From Planctomycetota bacterium (lineage in GTDB: Bacteria > Planctomycetota > B15-G4), in NCBI GenBank assembly GCA_020638905.1, contig JACKHP010000030.1:1-50487 (forward strand): 50,487 nt of DNA, written 5' to 3'. How positions within the stretch are numbered: the first letter of the stretch is position 1; each line of letters starts with the position of its first letter. Both the position numbers and the translations under genes were made by a program. Below the pieces are notes generated by a model. That model was not told the DNA's origin. It worked only from the letters and a program-made list of their open reading frames with translations, and ran no database searches. This document shows, piece by piece, positions 15,993-24,789 of the stretch.

Positions 15993-17588
15993 TTACCCCG
16001 GCGCGAACCTCCACGCGATCGCCTCGGCCGTGCGCAGTCCGTCGACCGCGGCGCTCATGATGCCGCCCGCGTGGCCCGCGCCCTCGCCCACGGGATACAG
16101 GCCGGGATGCGAGCGCGACTCGCGCGTCTCGTCGTCGCGCTCCAGGCGAAGCGGCGCGCTGCTGCGGCTCTCGGGACCGACGAGCATCGCGTGCTCGCCG
16201 CAGAAGCCGGGGATGCGTCGCTCGAACTCGCGCAGCGCGGCGCGCAAGGCGTCGGCGGCGCCGTCCGGCAGCACGCGCTCGAGCGGCGCGGGACGCACCG
16301 GCAACGGATACGACGTGGGACCCAGCGACTCGCTCACGCGCCCCGCGAGGAAGTCGACCACGCGCTGGCCGGGCGCGCCGAAGTCCGAGCCGCCGAGGGT
16401 CCAGCCCTCGCGCTCGAGGGCTTCGACGTAGGCGAGGCCGCGCGCCGCGTCGTGTCCGAAGGCGGACGGATCGACGGTCACCACGAGGCCGCTGTTCGCG
16501 AAGCGTCCGTCGCGGGCGCGCGGGCTCGCTCCGTTCGTGCACAGCACGCCGGGCTGCTCCGACGACGGCAGGATCTCTCCCCCGGGACACATGCAGAACG
16601 AGTACACGTCGCACGCGGCGCCGGCGGGCTTGCGCGCCACGAGCGCGTACTCGGCCACCGGCAGCGCGGGATGTCCGCAGGCGCGCCCGTACTGCGCCGC
16701 GTCGACCAGTGCCTGGGGATGCTCGACGCGCAGGCCGGTCTGGAACGGTTTCGGAGAGGCGTCCACGCCGTGCGCGAGCAGCATGCGCAAGGTGTCGCGC
16801 GCCGAGTGGCCGACGCCCATGATCACGCAGCCGGCCTCGAGCGTCTCGTCGCCGCAGCGCACGCCGGCCACGCGTCCCTCGCGCACGACGAGGTCGTCGA
16901 CGCGGGTCGAGAAGCGCACTTCGGCGCCGCCGGCGACGAGCGCCTTGCGCATGCGGCGCACGATCGCCGGCAGGGCGTTGCTGCCCACGTGCGGCTTCGC
17001 CAGCCAGAGGATCTCCTCGGGCGCGCCCGCTCCGACGAAGGCAGCCAGCACGGACTCGACGCGCGGGTCCTTGATGCGTGTCGTGAGCTTGCCGTCGCTG
17101 AACGTCCCCGCGCCGCCCTCGCCGAAGAGCAGGTTGCTCTCGGGATCGAACGGCCCGCCGTGCAGGAACGCGTGCCACTGCAGCGCGCGCGTGCGCACGT
17201 CGGGCCCGCGCTCGAGCAGCAGCGGACGGAACCCGGCGCGCAGCAGTCCCCACGCGGCGAGCAGGCCCGCCGGCCCCGAGCCCACGATCACGGGACGCCC
17301 GCCCAGCGCCTCACGCTCGGCCGGCGGATCGGGCGCGCGCCACGCCGGCACGGGACGTCGCAACTCGCCGCGCCGCTTCCCGCGCAGCAGCGTCGCCTCG
17401 ACGTCGTCCGGCAGGTCGAGCTCGAGCGAGTAGACGAAGATCGGATCGTGACCCTTGCGCGCGTCGAGCGACTTGCGCAGCACGCGCGCGCGCCGCACCG
17501 GCACACCCAGCCGCCGCGCCGCGAGCTCGGCCGGAGGCGTCCCCTCGAGGGCGAGCGGCACGCGCAGGTCCTGCAGCACGAGGGTCAC
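15993..17588 (-). CDS. NAD(P)/FAD-dependent oxidoreductase (COG2509-like dehydrogenase)
   Basis: A 531-residue cytoplasmic flavoprotein from a GTG at 17588. An N-terminal ~95-residue domain (here 'RARVLRKSLDARKGHDPIFV') precedes the Rossmann motif 'PVIVGSGPAGLLAAWGLLRA' (Gly-rich loop 103-108), with Glu126 closing the dinucleotide fold. Further family signatures are 'NLLFGEGGAGTFSDGKLTTR', 'MGVGHSARDT' and a C-terminal 'PVGEGAGHAGGIMSAAVDG'. A 'FCMCPGG' segment carries two Cys near the predicted active site. The length fits the family, whose reaction is not defined. The neighbours suggest no specific pathway; a TATCGT hexamer 37 bp upstream suggests independent transcription. Confidence 0.88.
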   Translation of the reverse strand: MTLVLQDLRVPLALEGTPPAELAARRLGVPVRRARVLRKSLDARKGHDPIFVYSLELDLPDDVEATLLRGKRRGELRRPVPAWRAPDPPAEREALGGRPVIVGSGPAGLLAAWGLLRAGFRPLLLERGPDVRTRALQWHAFLHGGPFDPESNLLFGEGGAGTFSDGKLTTRIKDPRVESVLAAFVGAGAPEEILWLAKPHVGSNALPAIVRRMRKALVAGGAEVRFSTRVDDLVVREGRVAGVRCGDETLEAGCVIMGVGHSARDTLRMLLAHGVDASPKPFQTGLRVEHPQALVDAAQYGRACGHPALPVAEYALVARKPAGAACDVYSFCMCPGGEILPSSEQPGVLCTNGASPRARDGRFANSGLVVTVDPSAFGHDAARGLAYVEALEREGWTLGGSDFGAPGQRVVDFLAGRVSESLGPTSYPLPVRPAPLERVLPDGAADALRAALREFERRIPGFCGEHAMLVGPESRSSAPLRLERDDETRESRSHPGLYPVGEGAGHAGGIMSAAVDGLRTAEAIAWRFAPG

Positions 17589-17625
17589 GACGTCGGCATC
17601 CGGGGGGACTGTCGGGGAGCGCGAG

Positions 17626-17631
17626 ACGATA
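17626..17631 (-). promoter_or_regulatory. Candidate -10 element TATCGT
   Basis: On the minus strand TATCGT lies 37 bp upstream of the GTG start at 17588, in a 55-bp gap. Confidence 0.45.
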
Positions 17632-17643
17632 CCGCGCCGCGCC

Positions 17644-18069
17644 TCAGCCCGTCGCGTCGGCCTCGCGCGGCTCGCGGCGCGCCACGAACCAAGCCGGCCC
17701 GACGCACGCCGCCGCCATCCCCAGCGCCGCGATCGGCCAGCCCTGGAGCGCCCAGCCGGGGGCCACGATGAGGGCCACGAGCACGCCCACGGTGATCGCC
17801 GCCGAGCGCGCGTTCGCGCGATCGAGGCGCGTCGCGACGAAGGCGCCGAGCCCCACGACGAGCGCGTGGACGGCGAGCATGACGAGCACGGCCTGCACGG
17901 TGTCGTCGTCCGCGGGCGCGGCCTCGCCCTCGGGCGTCACGATCGCGTCGAGCTGCGACGCGATGAGCATGCCGGTGACCCACAGGCACGCGAGCGCCAC
18001 GAGCGGCGGGACGGCCAGCCGTCGCAGCTCGAGCCCGCGGCGCGAGGCCGGTCCGCCGACTCCGCTCAT
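17644..18069 (-). CDS. Hypothetical four-span membrane protein
   Basis: A 141-residue protein. The ATG at 18069 is supported by GGGAGGT 6 nt upstream. After an Arg-containing start come four hydrophobic segments at about 18-38, 59-80, 89-103 and 106-126, separated by short charged loops ('SQLDAIVTPEGEAAPADDD', 'TRLDRANARSA'), and a hydrophilic C-terminus. I recognise no family and see no catalytic residues. It lies just downstream of the frameshifted gene on the same strand. Confidence 0.6.
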   Translation of the reverse strand: MSGVGGPASRRGLELRRLAVPPLVALACLWVTGMLIASQLDAIVTPEGEAAPADDDTVQAVLVMLAVHALVVGLGAFVATRLDRANARSAAITVGVLVALIVAPGWALQGWPIAALGMAAACVGPAWFVARREPREADATG

Positions 18070-18151
18070 GGCACACCTCCCTGACCCGTCCGCGCGGGAC
18101 GGCGACGCATCCGTGCGCCACCCGGACGGGCGTCGCGTCGTCGCCCCGGCG

Positions 18152-18157
18152 ACTCTA
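18152..18157 (-). promoter_or_regulatory. Possible -10 element TAGAGT
   Basis: On the minus strand TAGAGT lies 82 bp upstream of the ATG at 18069, in the 95-bp gap after the frameshifted gene. It fits the TAnnnT pattern at a rather long distance. Confidence 0.3.
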
Positions 18158-18164
18158 CCACGCG

Positions 18165-18604
18165 TCAGCGCGGCCGCTGCGAGCGCGGCAGCTCGGAGGG
18201 ACGCGCGTGGAAGTTGCCATGGTCGCGGGCGAGGACGCGCACTTCGACGACGACGCCCCGCTCGTCGACGTCGGCGCACAGCTCCCGTACGGACCGAGCC
18301 GCCAGACCGCGTCCCTGGCGCAGTTCCACCGATCGTCGGGCTCGCCGAGGCGCGCGGTCATCTCGGCCGACGGACGCCCCTCGAAGGCGTACGCGTCGAG
18401 CACGACGTCTACGAGCGCGTTGCGCCGTCCGGCCTCGACGAGCGGGCGCACGTCCCAGAAGGCGAGCGCGAGCGGACCGCGCGCCGTCCACACGCCGAGC
18501 GCGAGCGCCAGCACGACCGCGCACGCGACGACGACGCGCCGCCTCGCGCGGGACGACGTCCCCGGCGCGCCCGATGCGAGGGACGGCGCCGCCGACGCGC
18601 TCAG
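18165..18604 (-). pseudogene. Frameshifted small membrane-anchored protein (SmpA/OmlA-like 'LGxP' motif)
   Basis: Two minus-strand frames together make one plausible protein. The upstream frame reads a membrane segment ('VVVACAVVLALALGVW'), 'AFWDVRPLVEAGRRNALVDV', then 'MTARLGEPDDRWNCARDAVW' and LGPY. It then degenerates into low-complexity Ser/Thr sequence. The next frame continues naturally with 'ELCADVDERGVVVEVRVLAR' and DHGNFH to a TGA at 18165. The switch lies near 18281-18292 and needs one extra base to restore the frame. The 'LGEPD...C...V.RLGP' pattern resembles small SmpA/OmlA-like domains. No start codon is evident: the frame overlaps the upstream gene's stop through a CTG at 18604, and an internal GTG is possible. 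Mutation or a base-calling error cannot be told apart here. Confidence 0.5.
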
Positions 18605-19560
18605 CGCGCCGCGCGCTCGGCGGCGATCTCGTCGCGCACGCGCAGCACGAGCGCCTTGGTGGCCAGCACGCCGTCCTTCTCGGACAGGCCGTCGCCCTCG
18701 TACTCGACGCCGAGGCGTCCCGTGTAGCCGGCGTCGACGACGATGCGCAGCATGCGGTGGTAGTCGGTGTGCGTCTCCTCGCCGCGCGCGTCGAAGTCGT
18801 GGGACTTGGCCGACACCGCCTTCGCGAACGGCATGAGCTCGGTCACGCCCAGGTAGCGGTCGTACTCCTGGCCGTCGCCCAGCGAGAAGTTGCCGAAGTC
18901 GGGGAGCGTGCCCACGCCGGGATGGTCGGCCTTGCGCATGACCTCGGCCAGCCACTTGCCGTTGCTCGAGAGCCCGCCGTGGTTCTCGACGATGACCGAG
19001 AGGCCGTACGGCGCGGCGTAGGTCGCGAGGTGGTGCAGCGAGTCGGCCGCGCGGTCACGTCGTTCGTCCCACGTGCCGCCGCCGCCGGCGTTCACGCGGA
19101 TGGCGTGGCAGCCGAGGAAGCTGGCCGCGGCGATCCAGCGCAGGTGGTTCTCGACGGCCCGCGCGCGCGCGGCGTCGTCGACGTCGGCCAGCTCGCCCTC
19201 GCCGTCGATCATGATCAGCACGCTGCGCACGCCCTCGTCGGCGCAGCGCAACTCGAGCTCGCGCAGGTAGCGGAAGTCGGTCGCCTTGTCCTTGAAGAAG
19301 GTGTTCACGTACTCGACCGCGTCGATGCCCGCCTCGCGCTTCGCCCAGGCCGGGAAGTCGAGGTTCGACATCTCGTTCGCGAACAGCGCCCGGTGCAGCG
19401 ACCACTCGGCCAACGAGACCGTGAACAGCGGATCGCCGTCGTCCGTCGCCAGCCGCGCCTCGCGGGCGACCGCCCCCAGCAGCGAGGGAGCCGCGAGAGC
19501 CGCCGCCCCCGCCTTCATCCCCTGGGCCAGCACCTGACGTCGGGACGGGGAACGGGTCAT
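18601..19560 (-). CDS. Tat-exported sugar phosphate isomerase/epimerase-like TIM-barrel protein
   Basis: A 319-residue protein from ATG 19560 with GGAGA about 8 nt upstream. The N-terminus is a twin-arginine signal: SPSRRQVLAQG, then an Ala-rich stretch. The remainder is an AP-endonuclease-2/xylose-isomerase-like barrel. Likely metal ligands sit on successive strands: Glu192 ('VIVENHGG'), Asp221 ('LPDFGNF'), His254 ('SAKSHDFD') and Glu287 ('GVEYEGD'). Planctomycetes encode many such exported isomerases, often near ThuA or DUF1080 proteins; this window holds a ThuA-DUF1080 fusion 7 kb away. The substrate is unknown; a keto-sugar or sugar-acid epimerisation is a reasonable guess. It is probably first in its transcription unit, after an 813-bp gap. 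Confidence 0.85.
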   Translation of the reverse strand: MTRSPSRRQVLAQGMKAGAAALAAPSLLGAVAREARLATDDGDPLFTVSLAEWSLHRALFANEMSNLDFPAWAKREAGIDAVEYVNTFFKDKATDFRYLRELELRCADEGVRSVLIMIDGEGELADVDDAARARAVENHLRWIAAASFLGCHAIRVNAGGGGTWDERRDRAADSLHHLATYAAPYGLSVIVENHGGLSSNGKWLAEVMRKADHPGVGTLPDFGNFSLGDGQEYDRYLGVTELMPFAKAVSAKSHDFDARGEETHTDYHRMLRIVVDAGYTGRLGVEYEGDGLSEKDGVLATKALVLRVRDEIAAERAAR

Positions 19561-19658
19561 CGCAGGATCTCCGGGGCGGAGAGGGCATCATCGAAGGACA
19601 GGGGGGAAGACTGCAAGGTCGGCCTGGTGCGCGACGCGTCGGACGACGTGGGACTGCG

Positions 19659-19680
19659 GCCAGGTGAAGAAACACCTGGC
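19659..19680. promoter_or_regulatory. Perfect 8-bp inverted repeat, possible operator
   Basis: GCCAGGTG (19659-19666) and CACCTGGC (19673-19680) flank AAGAAA. It lies about 100 bp upstream of the Tat isomerase start. Perfect symmetry and an AT-rich spacer fit a dimeric regulator site. A terminator is less likely because no gene ends nearby. Confidence 0.4.
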
Positions 19681-19860
19681 CTCCGTCCCACATCGCCCGC
19701 CGCTGATCGCGCGGCGCTCCCTTCGCGAGATGGAAGGATGAACGGCTTGGCGGACACGAGCAAAGTGGCGACGTGACGCGGCGCCCACGTCGCACGCGCG
19801 GCGTTTCACGCGCTGCGTGCGCGCCCACTCACCATCGTCACGCAGCATCGCGCAGCTTCG

Positions 19861-20268
19861 GACAGTCCTCGCCGCCTGCGGCGGCTGCGGAACTTGCAGC
19901 GCGCTGGGCATGTGCCTCGGGGCGCGCATTCCGAAGCGGGGGGAAGCTCAGCGCGCTGCGCGCGGCTTCGCGGCGATTCGGAGAGGGCGTCGAGCCAAGG
20001 GATCTTTCGAAGCTGGTGGTGCGCGCCGCCGGGGTGAGCCTCGTGCGTGAGCATGATCGCGAAGGCTGACGACATCGAGCTGCGTGCCCGCTCTGGACGG
20101 CGCGCCGTCGCGCGTGAATCGCCGACGGCGCTGCACTCGATCCGCTGCGAGTCGGCGGGGCATGCCGGCGCGTCGTTCACGCGCCCGGCATCGAGTGTGC
20201 GGACCGGAGGAGCGCAGGGGGCGATCGCCCAGCGAGTTCCGCAGGCGCCGCAGGCGCCGAGGACTGTC
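19861..20268. repeat. 34-bp imperfect inverted repeat bounding ~340 bp in an 813-bp gene-free gap
   Basis: The stretch 19561-20373 has no ORF with an RBS or family signature. Within it, 19861-19894 (starting GACAGTCCTCG and ending GCTGCGGAACT) and the reverse complement of 20235-20268 match at 32 of 34 bases. The arms enclose 340 bp with its own short palindromes. No transposase is present and no target duplication is obvious, so this may be a non-autonomous mobile element, a structured RNA or a protein-binding region. Confidence 0.55.
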
Positions 20269-20373
20269 TGAGCGGGGCGGTCGCCCCCGAGCACCCGGAG
20301 TGTCCGCACACACGGCTCTCCAACAAGCGACCACTCGCGTGGAGTCATCCCCCGCCACCCGCCGCCCCGCACC

Positions 20374-22194
20374 TCAGCGCAAGTCGTCCACCACCTCGAC
20401 GACGTCGGGGTAGCGGATCGTCACGAAGCGCCCCTCGGGCAACGCGTCGGACGGGATCGCGACGTCCTCGCCGTTCGTCCAGTGGACGTGCAGGGTGAAG
20501 TCCCAGGCGCGGCCGCCGAGGCCGAGGTGCACGACGCGCGTGTCCTCGCTGTTGTACATGCCGCGGCTGCCCTTGGTCTCGCGCAGCATGCGGAAGTCCT
20601 TGCCCTCGACGACCAGGCGCGTGCCGAAGGCGTCGTGGCAGACACGCAAGCCGTCGCCCACCACGCGCACGGCGATCCAGCGGTTCTTGCTGCCGATGTC
20701 GTTGCGGAACAGGAAGTTGGGACGCCCGCCGCCCTGGTCGCGGCCGCCCACGAGCAGGTCGAGGTCGCCGTCGTGGTCGACGTCCGACCAGACGTGGTTC
20801 TGGGCGCCGCGCATGCGGTCGCCGCGCAGCCGCGGGTCGTTGATGCCGCTGCCCGGACCGAGGCTCGTGAAGCGTCCCGACGGCTTCTGCCACAGCAGGC
20901 CGAACCAGGGCTGCTGCTCGAACGCGTCGGACGGGTAGCGCCGCGCGTACTTCGACTCGCGCGAGAGCGAGACGTCGAGGCGCCCGTCGTTGTCGAAGTC
21001 GACCAGCGCGCCGTCCACGTCGCCCTCGTTGAACGGGACCTGCAGCTTGCGCGCCTCGTCGACGAAGGCGAAGCCCGCGTCGCGTCCCTGGTTGATCAGG
21101 ATCTGCGTCGAGTCGGACCACTTGCGCAGGTAGTCGCCCGCCGGCGTGCCGTCGAGCCCCTCGATCTCGTCGTCGATGGGATGCGAGATGGCCGTGAGCA
21201 GCACGTCGAACAGGCCGTCGCCGTCGACGTCACCCGTGTCGATGCCGAAGCCGTTGCTGCCCACGTACGTCCCGGGACGGCCGTCGGGCTCGGGCAGCGT
21301 GCCGAAGCCCGTGCTCTGCAGGTACGGGTTGCCGGTGGCCAGGCTGGCGAAGCCACGCTCGACGGCCACGTTGCGGAAGTGCGCGCTGCCGTCGTTCTCC
21401 CAGAGCTGGTTGAGGCCGTTCGCGAGGCTGACGCCGTAGGTCGAGACGAGCACGTCGAGGTCGCCGTCCTCGTCGTAGTCGCAGACCACGCTGCCGTTGC
21501 TCGGCTGGACGTACTCCTGCTGGAGGCGCGGCTCGCTGAAGTCGAACGTCCCGTCGCCGCGTCCCACGCCGACGGCGTCGGAGACCGGCGTGATCGTGCC
21601 GCCCAGTCCGACGAAGAGGTCGAGCAGCACGTCGCCGTCGAAGTCGGCGAAGCACGCGTTCGCCACGTACGGCGGCAGCTCCTCGACGCCGGACTCGCCG
21701 CGTCGCAGGAAGACGCCCGAGCCGTCGTTGAGCAGCACCTGGTGCGTGCTGCCGTCGCCCAGGTCGACGTCGAGGCCGGCGAAGACGTCCTGGTCGCCGT
21801 CCTCGTCGACGTCGGCGAAGGCGAAGAAGCCGGCCTGGACCTGCCGCAGTCCGCTCGCGTCGCTCACGTCGACGAAGCGGCCGTCGCGCCGGTTGCGGAA
21901 GACGAGGTGCTCGAACGGCACGCCCGCCAGCGCGTTCGGGAACAGGCTGTGCATGACCACGTCGTCCCAGCCGTCGCCGTCGAGGTCGCAGAAGGCGAGC
22001 CGGCTGTGGTCGTTGATCGCCAGCCCGGCCGGCGGCGAGCGGCTGAAGTCGCCCTCCTGCAGGCCGCTGGCCTTCGACACGTCGGTGAAGAAGGCGACCG
22101 TCGGCACCACGGGCGCGCGGGGCCGCCGCAGGTCGTCGCCGGACGCGGCGAGCAGCAGCGCACCCGCGACGAGGGGCCAGCCGCGCGCGATCAT
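20374..22194 (-). CDS. Secreted FG-GAP/VCBS protein with UnbV/ASPIC C-terminal domain (CRTAC1-like)
   Basis: A 606-residue protein from ATG 22194, with GGAGGT 7 nt upstream and a TACGAT hexamer 26 bp upstream. The signal peptide is weak (MIARGWPLVAGALLLAASG). The mature protein opens with 'FFTDVSKASGLQEGDFSRSP', typical of this family. Seven calcium-loop repeats follow: 'FCDLDGDGWDDVVMHS', 'FADVDEDGDQDVFAG', 'DFDGDVLLDLFVG', 'DYDEDGDLDVLVS', 'DVDGDGLFDVLLT', 'DFDNDGRLDVSLS' and 'DVDHDGDLDLLVG'. The C-terminus (~505-600) is the UnbV/ASPIC domain: 'KNRWIAVRVVGDGLRVCHDA', 'VHLGLGG' and 'VHWTNGED'. It lacks the FKGG/SNA module. A surface or periplasmic binding role is likely. It is divergent from the RND exporter. 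Confidence 0.88.
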   Translation of the reverse strand: MIARGWPLVAGALLLAASGDDLRRPRAPVVPTVAFFTDVSKASGLQEGDFSRSPPAGLAINDHSRLAFCDLDGDGWDDVVMHSLFPNALAGVPFEHLVFRNRRDGRFVDVSDASGLRQVQAGFFAFADVDEDGDQDVFAGLDVDLGDGSTHQVLLNDGSGVFLRRGESGVEELPPYVANACFADFDGDVLLDLFVGLGGTITPVSDAVGVGRGDGTFDFSEPRLQQEYVQPSNGSVVCDYDEDGDLDVLVSTYGVSLANGLNQLWENDGSAHFRNVAVERGFASLATGNPYLQSTGFGTLPEPDGRPGTYVGSNGFGIDTGDVDGDGLFDVLLTAISHPIDDEIEGLDGTPAGDYLRKWSDSTQILINQGRDAGFAFVDEARKLQVPFNEGDVDGALVDFDNDGRLDVSLSRESKYARRYPSDAFEQQPWFGLLWQKPSGRFTSLGPGSGINDPRLRGDRMRGAQNHVWSDVDHDGDLDLLVGGRDQGGGRPNFLFRNDIGSKNRWIAVRVVGDGLRVCHDAFGTRLVVEGKDFRMLRETKGSRGMYNSEDTRVVHLGLGGRAWDFTLHVHWTNGEDVAIPSDALPEGRFVTIRYPDVVEVVDDLR

Positions 22195-22220
22195 CGCCAG
22201 GACCTCCGGGACGGGCCCCC

Positions 22221-22226
22221 ATCGTA
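22221..22226 (-). promoter_or_regulatory. Candidate -10 element TACGAT
   Basis: On the minus strand GCTACGATGG contains TACGAT, 26 bp upstream of the ATG at 22194, in the 207-bp gap shared with the RND exporter gene. Confidence 0.45.
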
Positions 22227-22401
22227 GCGTGGCAGGCGGCGGTCCGGCGCCCGCGCGCACACCGACCCACGGAGGCGTGAGTCGGCGCGCCACGCCGGGG
22301 CCGCGTGCACGGGCCGCCGCGGGACGGCACAATCGGGACCCCTCGCCGTCCCGCGACCCGCCGCACCGAGCCGTCCCGATGCCCGTCCGTCCCGCCCAGA
22401 G

Positions 22402-24789
22402 GTGTCCGCCCCCGGCCGGGGACGCGGCGTGAGGAACTCGCTGCTGCCCCTGCTGCTCGCGGCGCTGGCGCAGCTCCTGCTGCTGTCGCCGCTCGTCTCC
22501 GAGTCGTCCGGCGACCTGCGCTTCGACGCCTCGATGGACGTCTTCCTGGCCGCCGACGAGCGCACGAGCTCGAGCTTCGACAAGCTGCAGACGCTCATGT
22601 CGGACCAGCACGTGATCATGATCGTGCTGGGCTTCGACGGCATCTTCAGCGACGCGGGCGCGCGCCTGCTGGCGGACGTGGGCGCCGCGCTCGAGCGCGT
22701 CCCCGGCATCTCGCGCGCGCTCTCGCTCGTGCGCGCCACGCGCCCCGTCAAGCGCGGACTGGGCCTGGCCTTCGAACCGTTCGTGCCGCTCGAGCACGAG
22801 AGCGACGCCGACTGGGAGCGCATCGAGCAGAGCGTCACGACGTATCCGTGGGCTCGCGACCTGCTCGTCTCGCGCGACGGACGCTACGCCATGGTCGTGG
22901 CCGAGACCACGCGTCCGGTCGAGGAGCAGGCCGACCGCGTGGCCCTGCGCGAGGACGTGCTCGAGGCGCTGCGCCCCTTCGAGGACCGCGTCGACAGCGT
23001 GCACGTGACGGCCTTCCCGTTCATCGAGGCCGAGATCCAGGAGGGCGTCGAGCACGACCTGAAGACGTTCCTGGTCGTACTGCCGATCCTGCTCGTGGCG
23101 ATCCTGCTGGTCACCTTCCGCTCGCTGCTCGTGCTCCTGTGCGTGCTCGCGTTCGAGGCCGCGGGTCTCGGCCTGCTGCCGATCCTGTTCCGCTGGGACG
23201 GGACCACGATCAACCTCTACACGGCGATCCTGTTCCCGCTCGTGGCCGGACTGCAGCTCACCTTCCTCACGCACCTGATCGCGGCGCTGCAGTGGACCAT
23301 GCGCCGCGGCGCGCCGTTCGCCGCCGCGCTCCCCGCCGCGCTGGGGCAGGTGCTGCGTCCGTCGCTCGTGGCGGCGGCGACGACGGTCATCGGCCTGCTC
23401 TCGCTGCTCGTCTGCGACGTCGGTCTCGTGCGCGACTTCGGACGCCTGGGCGCGTACGCCGTGGTGCTCGTGTTCGGCGTGACGTTCGTGCCGCCGATGC
23501 TGCTGAGCCGGATGCTGCGGCGCGCGCGCGAGGGCGTGCCCGTGCCGTCCGACCGGCCCGAGCCGCCGCGCCCCGGACACCGGGCGCGGCTGCAGCCGTT
23601 CGTGGCCTTCGTCTCGCGCCGGCGCGTCGCGCTGCTCGCCGTCACCGCGCTGCTGTGCCTGGCCTCGCTGCCCGCGCTGGACGGCGTGCGCACCGACCTG
23701 CGCGCGATCGAATTCCTTTCTCCCGACAGCCCGTCGCGCCAGGGCCTGCAGTTCGTGGACGCGAACGTGGGCGGCATGAACGTGTTCGAGCTCGAGCTCG
23801 ACACGGGACGCGCGGGCGGCATCCGCGACCGCGCGGCGCTCGAGTTCCTGGAGCGCGTGCGCGCCTACGCCGAGAAGCTGCCCGGCGTGACCGACGTCTA
23901 CACCTACTCGCAGATCTACACCGTCGTGAACCGGCTCTGGAACGACGACGATCCGGCCGCCGCGCGCCTGCCCGAGAGCGACCTCGGCCTGGGACTCGTG
24001 GCGGGTCTCGTCCACAACGCCGACCTCATGTTCTCGGAGGCCATCTACGACGACGCGCAGCGTACGACGACGCTCTACCTGCGCACGCACGACATGCCCG
24101 CGCACGCCTATCTCGCGCTGCTCGAGGAGCTGCTCGACTTCGCCCAGGACGCGCGGCCCGAGGGCATGGAGCTGCGCGCGCGCGCGGGCATCCACTCGGT
24201 GCTCGAGAGCGACCGGCGCGTGGTCGCGAGCCAGCTCGAGAGCCTGGGCCTGTGCGCGCTCTCGGTCTTCCTCACGCTGTGCGTGCTGTGGAGGTCGCCG
24301 AAGCTCGCACTGCTCGTGATGCTGTGCAACCTGCCGGCGCTGTGCGCGGTGCTGGCGGTGATCGGCTACGCGGGCATCCCGCTCAACTCGATCACGGTCA
24401 TGGTCTCGGCCATCGTGCTGGGCATCGCCGTCGACGACGCGATCCACCTGCTCTCGTTCTGGAAGCACGAACGCGCGGCCTTCGACGACCCGGCCGACGC
24501 GCTGTGCTGGGTGCTGGCGCACAAGCTCGTGCCGATGGCCTGCACGAGCGCCGTGCTCGTGGCCGGCCTGGGCCTGTTCCTGGGCGCGTCGTTCCCGCCG
24601 GTGGCTGACTTCGGGCTGCTCTCGATCGTGGCCCTGGTCGTCTCGCTCGCGGCCGTGGCGCTCGTGCTGCCGCCGCTGCTGCTGGTCACCGACGGAGGAC
24701 GCCCGGCGGGCGGCGCCGCTGCGCGCGAAGTCCCCGGATTCGGTGTCCGTTCTCCGGTGGACGGAGCCGACGCCGACGGACGATCGTGA
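22402..24789 (+). CDS. RND/MMPL-superfamily exporter
   Basis: A 795-residue inner-membrane protein, read from GTG 22402; the in-frame GTG at 22429, ten codons shorter (only nine codons lost), is equally possible, and neither has a strong RBS. It shows the two-fold RND plan: a first transmembrane helix (~12-29), a periplasmic loop (~30-220), about six helices (~222-370), a cytoplasmic linker, then a second helix at ~410, a second loop (~430-610) and six closing helices (~612-765). Conserved elements include the Thr/Asn-containing helix after 'RWDGTTINLYTAILFPL' and 'SAIVLGIAVDDAIHL' in the second half, whose two Asp may serve proton coupling. The two loops are short, as in MMPL or hopanoid/lipid exporters rather than drug pumps. 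Its stop codon overlaps the ada start as GTGA. Confidence 0.85.
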   Translation: MSAPGRGRGVRNSLLPLLLAALAQLLLLSPLVSESSGDLRFDASMDVFLAADERTSSSFDKLQTLMSDQHVIMIVLGFDGIFSDAGARLLADVGAALERVPGISRALSLVRATRPVKRGLGLAFEPFVPLEHESDADWERIEQSVTTYPWARDLLVSRDGRYAMVVAETTRPVEEQADRVALREDVLEALRPFEDRVDSVHVTAFPFIEAEIQEGVEHDLKTFLVVLPILLVAILLVTFRSLLVLLCVLAFEAAGLGLLPILFRWDGTTINLYTAILFPLVAGLQLTFLTHLIAALQWTMRRGAPFAAALPAALGQVLRPSLVAAATTVIGLLSLLVCDVGLVRDFGRLGAYAVVLVFGVTFVPPMLLSRMLRRAREGVPVPSDRPEPPRPGHRARLQPFVAFVSRRRVALLAVTALLCLASLPALDGVRTDLRAIEFLSPDSPSRQGLQFVDANVGGMNVFELELDTGRAGGIRDRAALEFLERVRAYAEKLPGVTDVYTYSQIYTVVNRLWNDDDPAAARLPESDLGLGLVAGLVHNADLMFSEAIYDDAQRTTTLYLRTHDMPAHAYLALLEELLDFAQDARPEGMELRARAGIHSVLESDRRVVASQLESLGLCALSVFLTLCVLWRSPKLALLVMLCNLPALCAVLAVIGYAGIPLNSITVMVSAIVLGIAVDDAIHLLSFWKHERAAFDDPADALCWVLAHKLVPMACTSAVLVAGLGLFLGASFPPVADFGLLSIVALVVSLAAVALVLPPLLLVTDGGRPAGGAAAREVPGFGVRSPVDGADADGRS

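Noticed and set aside
18605..18955. An N-terminal extension of the frameshifted gene into the isomerase gene
   Set aside because: The extension is antisense-frame shadow of the isomerase coding sequence, rich in Arg and Gly, with no membrane or domain features.
19861..20268. An insertion sequence with terminal inverted repeats
   Set aside because: The interior is too short for a transposase and no DDE or similar motif is readable; only a non-autonomous element remains possible.
19806..20372. A minus-strand ORF of ~188 codons in the 813-bp gap
   Set aside because: It is rich in Arg, Ala and Cys without a domain, has no convincing RBS, and is overlapped by open frames on the other strand and by the inverted repeat.
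22379..22432. A 17-codon upstream ORF whose stop overlaps the GTG at 22429, as a possible leader peptide for the RND gene
   Set aside because: Its ATG has no Shine-Dalgarno sequence and the peptide is unremarkable. The overlap is probably chance at this GC content.
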